From: Prevotellaceae bacterium UBA2738
GTDB taxonomy: Bacteria > Bacteroidota > Bacteroidia > Bacteroidales > Bacteroidaceae
DNA length: 64,000 nt
Assembly: GCA_002353585.1 (NCBI GenBank)
Contig: DEJW01000040.1
Coordinates: 54,447-118,446, forward strand
Direction: 5' to 3'
The notes under the pieces are model-generated. The model was not told where the DNA came from and did no database searches. It saw only the letters and a program-made list of their open reading frames with translations. Position 1 is the first letter of the stretch. Every line of letters starts with the position of its first letter. Positions 34,771 to 43,936 of this stretch are shown one piece after another. A program made the position numbers and the translations under genes.

Positions 34771-35952
34771 ATGAAAGAACTTGAACTGAAGTATGGCTGT
34801 AACCCTAACCAGAAGCCATCACGTATCTTTATGAATGAAGGCGAACTGCCTATCGAAGTGCTTAACGGCCGTCCTGGCTATATCAATTTCCTCGATGCCC
34901 TGAACTCATGGCAGTTGGTAAAAGAACTGAAGGCTGCAACGGGTCTGCCAGCAGCTGCCAGTTTCAAGCACGTTAGTCCTGCTGGTGCAGCTGTGGGTTT
35001 GCCACTCAGCGATACTCTGAAGAAAATTTACTTTGTTGACGACGTAAAACTTCCTCTCTCTCCAATAGCATGTGCCTACGCTCGTGCACGCGGTGCCGAC
35101 AGAATGTCTAGTTACGGTGATTTCATCGCACTTTCAGATGAGTGTGATGCTGCAACGGCAACACTGATAAAGCGTGAGGTGAGCGATGGAGTCATTGCAC
35201 CATCATTCAGCGATGAGGCATTGCAGATACTGCGCGAAAAGCGTAAGGGTACGTACAACGTCATCAAGATAGACCCAAGCTACAAGCCTGCCCCTGTGGA
35301 GACCAAGCAATGCTTCGGCGTTACCTTTGAGCAGGGACGCAACGAGGTGAACCTTGCCGACGATGCTCTTTTCCAGAACATCCCTACCAAGGCTAAGAAC
35401 TTCACTGCCGAGGCTAAGCGCGACCTGATGATAGCCCTGATAACACTGAAATATACCCAGTCTAACTCTGTCTGCTACGTTAAGGACGGACAGGCTATCG
35501 GTATCGGTGCTGGTCAGCAGAGCCGTATACACTGCACACGTCTGGCAGGCAACAAGGCTGATATATGGTGGCTGCGTCAGTGTCCGAAGGTGATGAACCT
35601 GCCATTTAAGGAGGGTATTCGTCGTGCTGACCGCGACAATACCATCGACGTATATATCTCTGACGACTACGAGGACGTATTGGCAGATGGTACATGGCAA
35701 CAGTTCTTCAGCGTTAAGCCAGAACCTCTGACACGCGAGGAGAAGAAGGCATGGATAGCACAGAATACTAAGGTTTCACTCGGTTCTGACGCATTCTTCC
35801 CATTCGGTGACAACATAGAGCGTGCCCACAAGAGCGGTGTAGAGTACATAGCACAGGCTGGTGGCTCAGTGCGTGATGATAATGTCATAGACACCTGCGA
35901 CAAGTACGGCATCACTATGGCATTCACTGGCGTACGCCTCTTCCATCACTAA
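34771..35952 (+). CDS. AICAR formyltransferase, short monofunctional form
   Basis: Purine biosynthesis enzyme that formylates AICAR with 10-formyl-tetrahydrofolate. The 393-residue protein matches only the transformylase half of bifunctional PurH: LKYGCNPNQKPSRIF, AASFKHVSPAGAAVG with the catalytic Lys-His pair, CAYARARGADRMSSYGDF, KYTQSNSVCYVKDGQAIGIGAGQQSRIHCTRLAG, and GSDAFFPFGDNIERA. The IMP cyclohydrolase domain is absent, so a separate cyclohydrolase (or a second, full PurH) must exist elsewhere. Own promoter; followed at 49 nt by a small basic protein. Confidence 0.93.
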   Translation: MKELELKYGCNPNQKPSRIFMNEGELPIEVLNGRPGYINFLDALNSWQLVKELKAATGLPAAASFKHVSPAGAAVGLPLSDTLKKIYFVDDVKLPLSPIACAYARARGADRMSSYGDFIALSDECDAATATLIKREVSDGVIAPSFSDEALQILREKRKGTYNVIKIDPSYKPAPVETKQCFGVTFEQGRNEVNLADDALFQNIPTKAKNFTAEAKRDLMIALITLKYTQSNSVCYVKDGQAIGIGAGQQSRIHCTRLAGNKADIWWLRQCPKVMNLPFKEGIRRADRDNTIDVYISDDYEDVLADGTWQQFFSVKPEPLTREEKKAWIAQNTKVSLGSDAFFPFGDNIERAHKSGVEYIAQAGGSVRDDNVIDTCDKYGITMAFTGVRLFHH

Positions 35953-36000
35953 TTAACCCCCTCCTACCCTCTCCAAGAGGACTATTCAAATCAGAACACT

Positions 36001-36195
36001 ATGGGCAAGGAAGACGATTTCCAGATGATTCTGCAAAATGGTATTAACTTCGGACGTGGAGGTGACAAACCAAAACAAGACGATAAGGTTAAGACCAAGG
36101 CAAAGAAGAAAAAGTACATAACTGGAGCTCACGGCTCTGGCTCTGCTATGCAGAAGGCAAAATACCGCAAGCAGAGGGCTAACCGTCACAAGTAA
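36001..36195 (+). CDS. Small Lys-rich basic protein, unknown
   Basis: 64 residues, about one third Lys/Arg, with an acidic start (MGKEDDFQMIL) and a basic, Gly/Lys-rich remainder (KTKAKKKKYITGAHGSGSAM, YRKQRANRHK). No signal peptide or membrane segment; the composition suggests nucleic acid or ribosome binding (inference). I do not recognise the family. The stop lies 3 nt before the TTG start of the permease gene, so it may be translationally coupled. Preceded by a CTCTCCAAGAG-type word at 35966-35980. Confidence 0.6.
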   Translation: MGKEDDFQMILQNGINFGRGGDKPKQDDKVKTKAKKKKYITGAHGSGSAMQKAKYRKQRANRHK

Positions 36196-36198
36196 TAC

Positions 36199-38088
36199 TT
36201 GAGGCCAAGAAAACTCGACATATTCATGTTGAAGCAGTTCATGCTTCTGTTCATCGGCGCATTCGGCATCTGTCTGTTTGTGCTGATGATGCAGTTTGTG
36301 TGGCGCTTCATCGACGACTTGATTGGTAAGGGACTCTCCATGGATGTGCTGGCACAGTTCTTCTGGTATATGGCATTGATGTTGGTACCACAGGCTTTGC
36401 CATTGGCAATACTGCTGGCATCACTCATAACTATGGGTAATCTGGGCGAGAGTATGGAACTGACAGCCATCAAGGCGGCAGGCATTCCACTACTTAAGTG
36501 CGTAAGGGCACTGATAGTCACATCAGTACTTGTGGCAGGCATATCGTTCGTCTTCCAAAACGATATTGGTCCTATGGCAAATAGCAAACTGCGACAACTG
36601 ATGATTGCCATGAGACAAAAGAGTCCAGAACTGGAGATTCCAGAAGGCATCTTCTATAACGGCATACCAAGTTGTAACCTCTATGTGCAACAGAAGAACA
36701 TGGAGACAGGTGTACTCTACGGAGTGATGATATATCGCATGTCTAACTCCTTTGACGATGCCGCCATAATACTTGCCGACTCAGGCAGACTGCAGTCAAC
36801 AGCCGACAAGATGCATCTGAAACTCACACTCTACAATGGTGAGTGGTTTGAAAACCTACGTTCAAGCGAGATGGGAGGACAGGCAGAGGTACCATATCGT
36901 AGGGAGTCGTTCATCGAGAAAATCATAATACTGAACTTCAATGAAGGATTGGACCTTGGAGATACCGATGACCAAGATGCTGGTGCACATTCTGTGTTTA
37001 AGTTGACTGAGCGTATCGACTCCATGAAACAGGTGACCGACAGCATGGGAAGGAGTCTTGCCACGGAGATGAAACGCTACGTCTTCGAAACCCCGCAGAT
37101 GAGCAAACGTGACTCTCTGAAACTGATAGTCAAGGGAGAGAGTGGCGACATTAACATCGATTCGCTATTTACACACCTATCTTCAGAGAAGCAACGAGAC
37201 GTTTTGCAATCTGCAAGCAACTCCATCGAGAGGGTGAAGATGGATATGGATTTCCGCGGACTGGTGTCAAGAGATATGAACCAACTGCGAAGGGAATTTG
37301 CTATAGAACGTATAAACAAATTCACACTGTCGCTCACTGTGGTGATATTCTTCTTCATCGGTGCATCACTGGGTGCCATCATACGTAAGGGCGGACTGGG
37401 AGTACCAATCATAATATCGGTATTGGTATATATACTCTTCTTCATACTCGACAATACTGGCTATCGTATGGCGCGTCAAGGCTCGTGGACGATAGCCTTC
37501 GGTAAGGGATTGTCGCCTGGTGTGCTTATACCTCTCGCCGCCTTTGTTACCTACAAAGCAAACAAGGATTCGGTTGTGTTCAATATGGATGCCTACCGTC
37601 AACTCTTCATGAGTCTACTCGGACTGCGCTTCAAGAGACACATAGCATCTAAGGAAGTGATAATCAACGAACCTGAGTATCAGCGTGATGCACAACGTCT
37701 GGAGGCTCTGACCCAACAGGTACAGCAGTATTCTGAGGTTCACCACCTTATACACTTGCCTAACCCCGTTAATGTATTCTTCAAATATGTGCCCGACAAC
37801 GATGTGGAGCACATGGCAGATGAGTTGGAGAGCATCATCGACGACCTCGGCAACACCCGTGACAGATTCGTATTGAGTTACCTCAACCAATACCCTATCG
37901 TATCAGAAAAAGCACACACCCGACCCTTCGACCGTAAATGGATGAACATAACAGCAGCTATAATCTTCCCTATAGGCATAGCACTATATATCAGGATGTG
38001 TCGTTTTCGTCTGCGTCTGTATCGTGACCTGAAGCAGATTGTCAATATCAATGCACAGATGATAGAACGTATAAATAGCATTTCGTAA
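36199..38088 (+). CDS. LptF/LptG-family (YjgP/YjgQ) permease, TTG start
   Basis: Inner-membrane component of the lipopolysaccharide exporter. 629 residues, the long Bacteroidota form: three N-terminal membrane segments (FMLLFIGAFGICLFVLMMQFV; LVPQALPLAILLASLITMGNL; ALIVTSVLVAGISFVF), a long periplasmic domain, then three more near residues 380-460 and a final hydrophobic segment near 600. The frame begins just after a stop at 36193-36195; TTG at 36199 keeps the typical RPRKLDIFMLKQF start, while ATG at 36226 would cut it. LptG or LptF cannot be separated from sequence alone. Confidence 0.88.
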   Translation: MRPRKLDIFMLKQFMLLFIGAFGICLFVLMMQFVWRFIDDLIGKGLSMDVLAQFFWYMALMLVPQALPLAILLASLITMGNLGESMELTAIKAAGIPLLKCVRALIVTSVLVAGISFVFQNDIGPMANSKLRQLMIAMRQKSPELEIPEGIFYNGIPSCNLYVQQKNMETGVLYGVMIYRMSNSFDDAAIILADSGRLQSTADKMHLKLTLYNGEWFENLRSSEMGGQAEVPYRRESFIEKIIILNFNEGLDLGDTDDQDAGAHSVFKLTERIDSMKQVTDSMGRSLATEMKRYVFETPQMSKRDSLKLIVKGESGDINIDSLFTHLSSEKQRDVLQSASNSIERVKMDMDFRGLVSRDMNQLRREFAIERINKFTLSLTVVIFFFIGASLGAIIRKGGLGVPIIISVLVYILFFILDNTGYRMARQGSWTIAFGKGLSPGVLIPLAAFVTYKANKDSVVFNMDAYRQLFMSLLGLRFKRHIASKEVIINEPEYQRDAQRLEALTQQVQQYSEVHHLIHLPNPVNVFFKYVPDNDVEHMADELESIIDDLGNTRDRFVLSYLNQYPIVSEKAHTRPFDRKWMNITAAIIFPIGIALYIRMCRFRLRLYRDLKQIVNINAQMIERINSIS

Positions 38089-38116
38089 GCAAAAAAATAA
38101 AAAAACTATCATTTTT

Positions 38117-38147
38117 TTTCCAGTTTGCAATTATTTTAGTAATTTTG
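38117..38147 (+). promoter_or_regulatory. Promoter of the aminotransferase gene
   Basis: TAATTTTG at 38140-38147 with TTTC 19 nt upstream; the ATG is at 38186. Confidence 0.55.
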
Positions 38148-38185
38148 CACGTTGGTAGATAATAAAACAAGCAAATAAATATAAA

Positions 38186-39379
38186 ATGGGACATTTATCC
38201 AGCAGACTTAACAGATTAGCACCTTCAGCAACTCTTGCCATGTCACAAAAAAGCGGTGAGATGAAGGCTGCAGGTATTGATGTAATAAACCTGAGCGTCG
38301 GAGAACCTGACTTCAATACTCCTGACCACATCAAGACATCAGCCAAGAAAGCTATTGATGATAACTGGTCACGCTATTCACCAGTACCAGGCTATGCAGA
38401 CTTGCGCGAGGCAGTGGTAGCAAAACTGAAGAATGAGAACGGACTGGACTATAAGGCATCAGAGATTCTCGTAAGCAATGGTGCCAAGCAGGCTGTTTGT
38501 AACGCTATAATGGCTCTTGTTGACGATGGCGACGAGGTTATCGTACCTGCACCATACTGGGTTTCTTACCCACAGATGGTACTGCTGGCTGGTGGCACAC
38601 CTGTCAATATTCCTGCACGCTACGAACAGAATTTCAAGATTACGCCTGAGCAACTTGAGGCTGCTATCACTCCTAAAACAAGGATGCTCATTCTCTGTTC
38701 ACCATCTAACCCTACAGGTTCCGTATATAACAAGGAGGAGCTGAAGGCTCTTGCTGAGGTTATCCTCAAGCACGAAGACCTCTACGTACTTGCCGACGAG
38801 ATTTATGAACACATCAACTACGTAGGCAAACACGAGTCTATAGCTCAGTTCCCTGGCATGAAGGAGCGCTCTATCATCATCAATGGTGTCAGCAAGGCTT
38901 ACGCTATGACTGGATGGCGCATAGGCTATATGGCAGCACCTGAGTGGATAGTAAAAGGTTGCAACAAACTGCAGGGACAGTACACCTCTGGTCCATGTTC
39001 TGTAAGTCAGAAGGCTGCTTTAGAGGCATACACAGCTTCACAAGCTTGTGTGGAAGAAATGCGTCAGGCATTTGAGCGCCGTCGCGACCTCATCGTAGGT
39101 CTGGTGAAAGAGATACCTGGACTGGAGATAAACGTACCTGACGGTGCATTCTATGTGTTCCCTAAGTGTAAGAGCTATCTTGGCAAGACTGATGGTCAGC
39201 GTGTCATAAAGGATACCAACGATTTTGCCATGTATCTGCTCGAAGTAGGCCATGTGGCAACTGTAGGTGGTGACGCCTTCGGCGACCCTGAATGTTTCCG
39301 CATGAGTTACGCAACTAGCGACGACAACATACGCGAAGCTATCAAGCGCATCAAGGAATGTTGCGCAAAACTTCACTAA
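38186..39379 (+). CDS. Aspartate-type PLP aminotransferase
   Basis: Fold-type I class I/II aminotransferase of 397 residues, subgroup I-beta, most like aspartate aminotransferases: LSVGEPDFNTPDHIK, VSNGAKQAVCNAIMAL, APYWVSYPQMVLLAGG, CSPSNPTGSVY, LADEIYEHINY, and the PLP-lysine motif NGVSKAYAMTGWRIGY. It transfers amino groups between aspartate and 2-oxoglutarate in the usual case; aromatic or other acceptors are possible. Single-gene unit with its own promoter. Confidence 0.93.
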   Translation: MGHLSSRLNRLAPSATLAMSQKSGEMKAAGIDVINLSVGEPDFNTPDHIKTSAKKAIDDNWSRYSPVPGYADLREAVVAKLKNENGLDYKASEILVSNGAKQAVCNAIMALVDDGDEVIVPAPYWVSYPQMVLLAGGTPVNIPARYEQNFKITPEQLEAAITPKTRMLILCSPSNPTGSVYNKEELKALAEVILKHEDLYVLADEIYEHINYVGKHESIAQFPGMKERSIIINGVSKAYAMTGWRIGYMAAPEWIVKGCNKLQGQYTSGPCSVSQKAALEAYTASQACVEEMRQAFERRRDLIVGLVKEIPGLEINVPDGAFYVFPKCKSYLGKTDGQRVIKDTNDFAMYLLEVGHVATVGGDAFGDPECFRMSYATSDDNIREAIKRIKECCAKLH

Positions 39380-39391
39380 AACTCTAAATAA

Positions 39392-39427
39392 AGGTGGAAG
39401 AGAGTACAATGATGCTCTCTTCTTCCC
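39392..39427 (+). terminator. Weak hairpin after the aminotransferase gene
   Basis: GAAGAGAG/CTCTCTTC stem with a 10-nt loop; no proper T-tract, so termination is uncertain. Confidence 0.4.
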
Positions 39428-39476
39428 TAAAAATGACACCGAAAGAAAGTTTTTTTTGTTAAAAGTCCTTAATTCA

Positions 39477-39507
39477 CTTGGAAAGTCCACATTATTTGCT
39501 AACTTTG
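39477..39507 (+). promoter_or_regulatory. Promoter of the exbB operon
   Basis: CTTG (39477-39480), 19 nt, TAACTTTG (39500-39507); a leader of about 110 nt precedes exbB. Confidence 0.65.
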
Positions 39508-39617
39508 CTACGAATTAAAAACACGTTTATACGCGTACCTTTTATATATTACTATCATTTAACAACAACAATTTTTTAACTTATTTCATTTATAAATTAA
39601 TCTAACTAACAACAATT

Positions 39618-40448
39618 ATGGCAAATTCACAGAAAGCAGCCCCACAGAAAAAGGGCTTCCAGGGTGTTCGTAATGCGATTTGGATCATCGTACTCTGTTT
39701 CATAGCAGGTGTATGCTTCTATCAGTTCGTACTCGGTAACCCATCTAACTTCCAGGGTGGCGACAACGCTAATGCTCCACTTCCAGGTAACCTTCTTGGT
39801 ACAATCTACAAGGGTGGTATCGTCGTTCCAGTCATCATCACTCTTCTCTTCACCGCTATTGCACTTTCAGTAGAGCGCTCACTTGCTCTTGGCAATGCTA
39901 ATGGTAAGGGTAAGCTTGCTAAGTTCGTTGCTGACGTTAAGGCAGCTCTCGCAGCTGGCGATATCGCTAAGGCTCAGCAGCTTTGCGACAAGCAGCAGGG
40001 TGTTGTAGGTAATGTCGTTAACGCTTCTCTCAAGGCTTACAATGAGATGGAGAAGACATCAGGCCTGAAGAAGGAGCAGAAGGTAGCTAAGATACAGCAG
40101 GCTCACGAAGAGGCTGTACAGCTTGAGATGCCTACACTGCAGATGAACATGCCTATCCTCGCTACTCTCGTAACACTGGGTACACTTACCGCTCTGTTCG
40201 GAACCGTTGTAGGTATGATCAAGTCATTCGCTGCTCTTGCTGCAGGTGGTGGTGGTGACTCTCTTGAGCTCTCTACTGGTATTTCTGAGGCCCTCGTAAA
40301 CACAGCTTCTGGTATCTTGACTTCTTGGGTAGCCGTTATCGCTTATAACTTCTACTCTAACAAGATCGATAAGCTCACATACGCTCTTGACGAGGTTGGT
40401 TACACTATCTCTAAGACATACGAGGCTAACCACACAGAAGAGGCTTAA
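39618..40448 (+). CDS. exbB: MotA/TolQ/ExbB-family proton channel protein
   Basis: Inner-membrane channel subunit that, with ExbD, passes proton-motive force to TonB. 276 residues with an N-terminal membrane segment (AIWIIVLCFIAGVCFYQFVL), a second near residues 70-90 (IVVPVIITLLFTAIALSVERS), a cytoplasmic loop, then the conserved pair LATLVTLGTLTALFGTVVGMIKSF and ISEALVNTASGILTSWVAVIAYNFY near the end, typical of ExbB/TolQ. First gene of exbB-exbD-exbD-tonB. Codon bias suggests high expression. Confidence 0.95.
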   Translation: MANSQKAAPQKKGFQGVRNAIWIIVLCFIAGVCFYQFVLGNPSNFQGGDNANAPLPGNLLGTIYKGGIVVPVIITLLFTAIALSVERSLALGNANGKGKLAKFVADVKAALAAGDIAKAQQLCDKQQGVVGNVVNASLKAYNEMEKTSGLKKEQKVAKIQQAHEEAVQLEMPTLQMNMPILATLVTLGTLTALFGTVVGMIKSFAALAAGGGGDSLELSTGISEALVNTASGILTSWVAVIAYNFYSNKIDKLTYALDEVGYTISKTYEANHTEEA

Positions 40449-40482
40449 TCTTTTTTACTAACCCTTTAAAACTTTTATCACT

Positions 40483-41103
40483 ATGGGTAAAGTAAAAATT
40501 AAGAAAGCCGACGTCTGGATTGACATGACACCTATGTCAGACGTTATGGTCCTTCTGCTTACCTTCTTCATGTTGACTTCTACGTTCGTGAAGAATGAGG
40601 CAGTAAAGGTCAATACGCCTGGTTCAGTGTCAGAGATCAAAGTTCCAGAGACCGAGGTTCTGCAGATTCTCTGCGATAAGGAGGGCAGAATATTCATCGG
40701 TCTTGACAAGCCTGGTTACATGCGCGAGATGCTCGATAACTTCAAGGGTACAGTGACATCACTGAACCTCTCTCCTCTTCAGGAGAAGAACTTTATCGCA
40801 CTTGCATCTTTCGGTGCACCAGTAGCTAAGATGTCTGATGTTCTCAGACACGAGTCTTCAGAAATCAACGAAGCACAGAAGAACCTCGGTATCCCTACCG
40901 ATTCTATCGATGGAGGTATGAGTGAGTTCCAGCTTTGGATTGACGCAGCCCGCAACTCTTCATTCGGTTCTGATATGAAGATTGCCATCAAGGCTGACGC
41001 TGATACACCTTACAAGGTTATCAAGAAGATGATGTCTGAGATGCAGGACATGAGTGAGAACCGTTACTATCTTATCACCAACTTAAAGAAGGAGGAGAAA
41101 TAA
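40483..41103 (+). CDS. exbD: Biopolymer transporter ExbD, first copy
   Basis: 206 residues with the ExbD/TolR layout: a short cytoplasmic tail, one membrane helix beginning DMTPMSDVMVLLLTFFMLTST with the essential Asp, and a periplasmic domain ending TNLKKEEK. Works with ExbB. Starts 34 nt after exbB and ends 1 nt before the second exbD. Confidence 0.93.
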   Translation: MGKVKIKKADVWIDMTPMSDVMVLLLTFFMLTSTFVKNEAVKVNTPGSVSEIKVPETEVLQILCDKEGRIFIGLDKPGYMREMLDNFKGTVTSLNLSPLQEKNFIALASFGAPVAKMSDVLRHESSEINEAQKNLGIPTDSIDGGMSEFQLWIDAARNSSFGSDMKIAIKADADTPYKVIKKMMSEMQDMSENRYYLITNLKKEEK

Positions 41104-41104
41104 T

Positions 41105-41749
41105 ATGGCACAGAAAAAGAAAAGCCGCCAGAAGAAAGCCCAGACTCGTGTGGACTTTACTCCGATGGTAGATATGATGATGTTGCTTATTACCTTCTTC
41201 ATGCTGTGTACCTCTCTGAGCAAGCCTCAGTCTATGCAGTTGACGATGCCAAGTAACGATAAGAATGTATCTGACGCAGACAAGTCTGCCGCTAAAGCTT
41301 CACACACCATTACTCTCTATCTTGCAGGTAATGACGCAATCTATCACGTAGATGGTATCCCACAGTATGACAACCCTGCTTGTCTGCAGAAGACAACATG
41401 GGGTTCTCAGGGAGTACGTGACGTGCTCATCAACCACAAGACCGAGGAGGGTTACACCCCTGTTAAGAACATCAAGGCTGCCAAGGCTGTCCTCGATGCA
41501 GAGCGCGCCAAAGACAAGTCAATGCCTGACTCAGTCTATAACCAGCGTCTTAACAAGATTAAGAATGGTGAACTCGAAGGTGGCAAGATTCCTACTCTGA
41601 CAATCATCATCAAGGCAACCGACAAGGCATCTTACAAGAACCTCGTTGATGCGCTTGACGAAATGCAGATTTGCGCTATCGGTAAGTATGTCATTGACCA
41701 GATTAACGACGACGACGCACGCCTCCTGAAGGCTGCAGGCGTTGAGTAA
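41105..41749 (+). CDS. exbD: Biopolymer transporter ExbD, second copy
   Basis: 214 residues, same fold as the preceding gene: basic N-terminus, RVDFTPMVDMMMLLITFFMLCTS helix region with the essential Asp, then a periplasmic domain. The two copies are diverged, as in many Bacteroidota where ExbD paralogues probably form a heterodimer (inference). 44 nt before tonB. Confidence 0.93.
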   Translation: MAQKKKSRQKKAQTRVDFTPMVDMMMLLITFFMLCTSLSKPQSMQLTMPSNDKNVSDADKSAAKASHTITLYLAGNDAIYHVDGIPQYDNPACLQKTTWGSQGVRDVLINHKTEEGYTPVKNIKAAKAVLDAERAKDKSMPDSVYNQRLNKIKNGELEGGKIPTLTIIIKATDKASYKNLVDALDEMQICAIGKYVIDQINDDDARLLKAAGVE

Positions 41750-41793
41750 GGTCTCAGTGACAAAATGTTAAACCATAAAAAGAAACCAGAACT

Positions 41794-42624
41794 ATGTCAA
41801 AGATAGATCTTATTTCAAATGATTGGACCGACCTCGTGTTTGACGGTCGCAATCAGGCCTATGGTGCTTACCAGTTGCGTAGAAATACCAGCAAACGAAA
41901 CATCTGGGCAATGGTGTTCGTTGCTGCAGTTGCTGCGTTGGCATACATAGGACTTTCAGCATACAACTCTTATCAGGAAGCTCAGAAGGCTCGTTTTGAA
42001 GCAGAGATGGAGGCATCACTCCTCGAGCAGAAGAAGGAAGCTAAGGTAGAGCGTAAGGCAGAAGCACCAAAGGTAGAGAAGGCACAGGTTGTAGAACGTG
42101 TGAAGTCTTCTATCGCATTCACACCTCCTGTAATTAAGAAAGACTCTGAGGTACGCCCAGAGGATGAGCTTAAGTCTCAGGAAGAACTCTTGCAGACAAA
42201 GACCGCCATCGGTTCCTTCGACGTAAAGGGTAATGATGAAGGTGCTGAAGTACTGAAAGCTAAGGAAATCATCGTACAGGAAGCTGAGAAGCCAAAGGAG
42301 GAAGAGACAAAGGTATTCGACGTTGTAGAACAGATGCCTTCTTTCCCTGGCGGTATGGGAGCTCTTATGCAGTATCTCTCTTCTCACATCAAGTATCCTG
42401 TTGTTGCTGAAGAGAATGGCATTCAGGGGCGTGTAATCTGTACCTTCATCGTAGAGCGTGATGGCTCTATCACTGACACTCGCGTTGCGCGTTCAGTTGA
42501 CCCATCACTCGACAAGGAGGCAGTTCGCGTCATCAACTCAATGCCACGTTGGATTCCTGGTAAGCAGAATGGTACGGCATGTCGTGTAAAGTTCACACTG
42601 CCTGTAACCTTCAAGCTCCAGTAA
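41794..42624 (+). CDS. tonB: Energy transducer TonB
   Basis: 276 residues: N-terminal NQAYGAYQLRRNTSKRN typical of Bacteroidota TonB, a membrane anchor (WAMVFVAAVAALAYIGLSAY), a Glu/Lys/Pro-rich spacer spanning the periplasm (residues about 65-180), and a C-terminal TonB domain (PSFPGGMGALMQYLSSHIKY, GRVICTFIVERDGSITDTRV, RWIPGKQNGTACRVKFTLPV). It transmits energy from ExbBD to outer-membrane receptors such as the barrel protein in this window. Last gene before the terminator at 42681-42739. Confidence 0.95.
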   Translation: MSKIDLISNDWTDLVFDGRNQAYGAYQLRRNTSKRNIWAMVFVAAVAALAYIGLSAYNSYQEAQKARFEAEMEASLLEQKKEAKVERKAEAPKVEKAQVVERVKSSIAFTPPVIKKDSEVRPEDELKSQEELLQTKTAIGSFDVKGNDEGAEVLKAKEIIVQEAEKPKEEETKVFDVVEQMPSFPGGMGALMQYLSSHIKYPVVAEENGIQGRVICTFIVERDGSITDTRVARSVDPSLDKEAVRVINSMPRWIPGKQNGTACRVKFTLPVTFKLQ

Positions 42625-42630
42625 GCTAAA

Positions 42631-42672
42631 AAAATCTAGAAAATCTAGAACCACTAGAATATCTAGAAAAAA
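42631..42672. repeat. TCTAGAA micro-repeat after tonB
   Basis: Four imperfect AATCTAGAA/ACTAGAATA words in tandem directly after the tonB stop, another word family of the gene-end type. Confidence 0.75.
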
Positions 42673-42680
42673 GAATATCA

Positions 42681-42739
42681 AAGTGAAGAGTAGGTAGAAA
42701 ACTCCCTGCGGGGTTTATCCCCCTGCTCTTCACTTTTTT
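42681..42739 (+). terminator. Terminator of the exb-tonB operon
   Basis: AGTGAAGAGTAGG pairs with CCTGCTCTTCACT around an inner CCCTGCGGGG hairpin, followed by TTTTTT. Confidence 0.85.
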
Positions 42740-42793
42740 CAAAGAAAACCACAAAAGAGAGAAAGTAATTCATCACAGCCACTACGAGATACA

Positions 42794-43765
42794 ATGAAAC
42801 AACTCTGCACACGCTACATATTCATAGCCATCTTAGCGTCATTGGTCATCATCGCAAGCATCAGCTCATGCGGCAACAAGTCCAAGAACGCCAGGACGGA
42901 CACCTATGCCTCTGGCAAGGCTACCATCATGAGCGACGAGAGTTTCAGCCCCATCATCAATGAGGAACTGCAGGTGTTTCATGCTACCTATCCCGATGCT
43001 GAAATAACACCTATATATACCAACGAGCTCGACGAGATGAATGCGCTGATGAAGCAGGAGGTACACCTCATCATCACAGCGCGTAACTTCAACGAGAAGG
43101 AACTCAACTATTTCAAGAGCAATGGTCTTCAGCCTCGCTACTTCCCTATCGGCTATGATGGTCTCGCCTTTATTATAAACAAGGAGAATGTTGATTCCTG
43201 CATCCACGTTGATGACATCAAGAAGATACTCTCTGGGCAGGTGACCCTGTGGAAGCAGGTCAACCCCGACTCTAAGTTTGGTGAGATTGACGTAGTCTTC
43301 GACAATAATAAGTCAGCTGCCGTACACTGGGTAGTCGATTCCATACTCGATGGCAAACCTATCAACAGCAAGAATATCACAGCCGTAAAGACCAGTGAAG
43401 AAGTCATCAACTATGTTGAGAAGACCAAAAACGCTATCGGCATCATTGGCAGTAACTGGCTCAACGATAAGCGCGACACCACCAACGTAACATTCAAGAA
43501 GAACATTCAGGTGATGAACGTATGCTCTGTACCAGGAGCCAAGGCTGGCGAAATGAACTCATGGAAACCCTACCAACTATATTTGCTCGATGGTCGCTAT
43601 CCATTCGCTCGCACCGTCTATGCACTACTCGTTGACCCATTCCACGGGCTGCCAGTAGGATTCGCCAACTTCCTGCAGTCGCCTATCGGACAGAAGATAG
43701 TGCTCAAGTCTGCTCTCCTGCCTTATCGTGGCGACCTACAGTGGCGCAAGGTTCAGACTAAGTAG
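42794..43765 (+). CDS. PstS-like phosphate-binding lipoprotein
   Basis: 323 residues with a lipoprotein signal (SISSC, Cys26) and a type II periplasmic binding fold of the PstS type: KATIMSDESFSPIINEELQVF, YFPIGYDGLAFIINKENV, IKKILSGQVTLWKQ, and NAIGIIGSNWLNDK. No PstCAB transporter genes are nearby; in Bacteroidota a PstS-like gene next to exbBD-tonB and a TPR gene is a recurring arrangement, so it may serve TonB-linked uptake rather than an ABC system (inference). Ligand not proven to be phosphate. Confidence 0.85.
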   Translation: MKQLCTRYIFIAILASLVIIASISSCGNKSKNARTDTYASGKATIMSDESFSPIINEELQVFHATYPDAEITPIYTNELDEMNALMKQEVHLIITARNFNEKELNYFKSNGLQPRYFPIGYDGLAFIINKENVDSCIHVDDIKKILSGQVTLWKQVNPDSKFGEIDVVFDNNKSAAVHWVVDSILDGKPINSKNITAVKTSEEVINYVEKTKNAIGIIGSNWLNDKRDTTNVTFKKNIQVMNVCSVPGAKAGEMNSWKPYQLYLLDGRYPFARTVYALLVDPFHGLPVGFANFLQSPIGQKIVLKSALLPYRGDLQWRKVQTK

Positions 43766-43869
43766 TTTGAGAGTTGAAAAGGTTTTTCCAGAATTCAAGG
43801 GAGCAACGGTTAGGGAAAACTCCCCTCTGAAATAGGGATTTCAACCATACAGCATACATAAAGTCTCAA

Positions 43870-43877
43870 TACATTTG
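43870..43877 (+). promoter_or_regulatory. Probable -7 element for the TPR gene
   Basis: TACATTTG, 59 nt before the ATG; no TTTG at the expected -33 distance. Confidence 0.45.
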
Positions 43878-43936
43878 CAACAGAAAACATCAATATAGCG
43901 ACATAACAAAACTATAACTAAAATAACAAGAAAACA

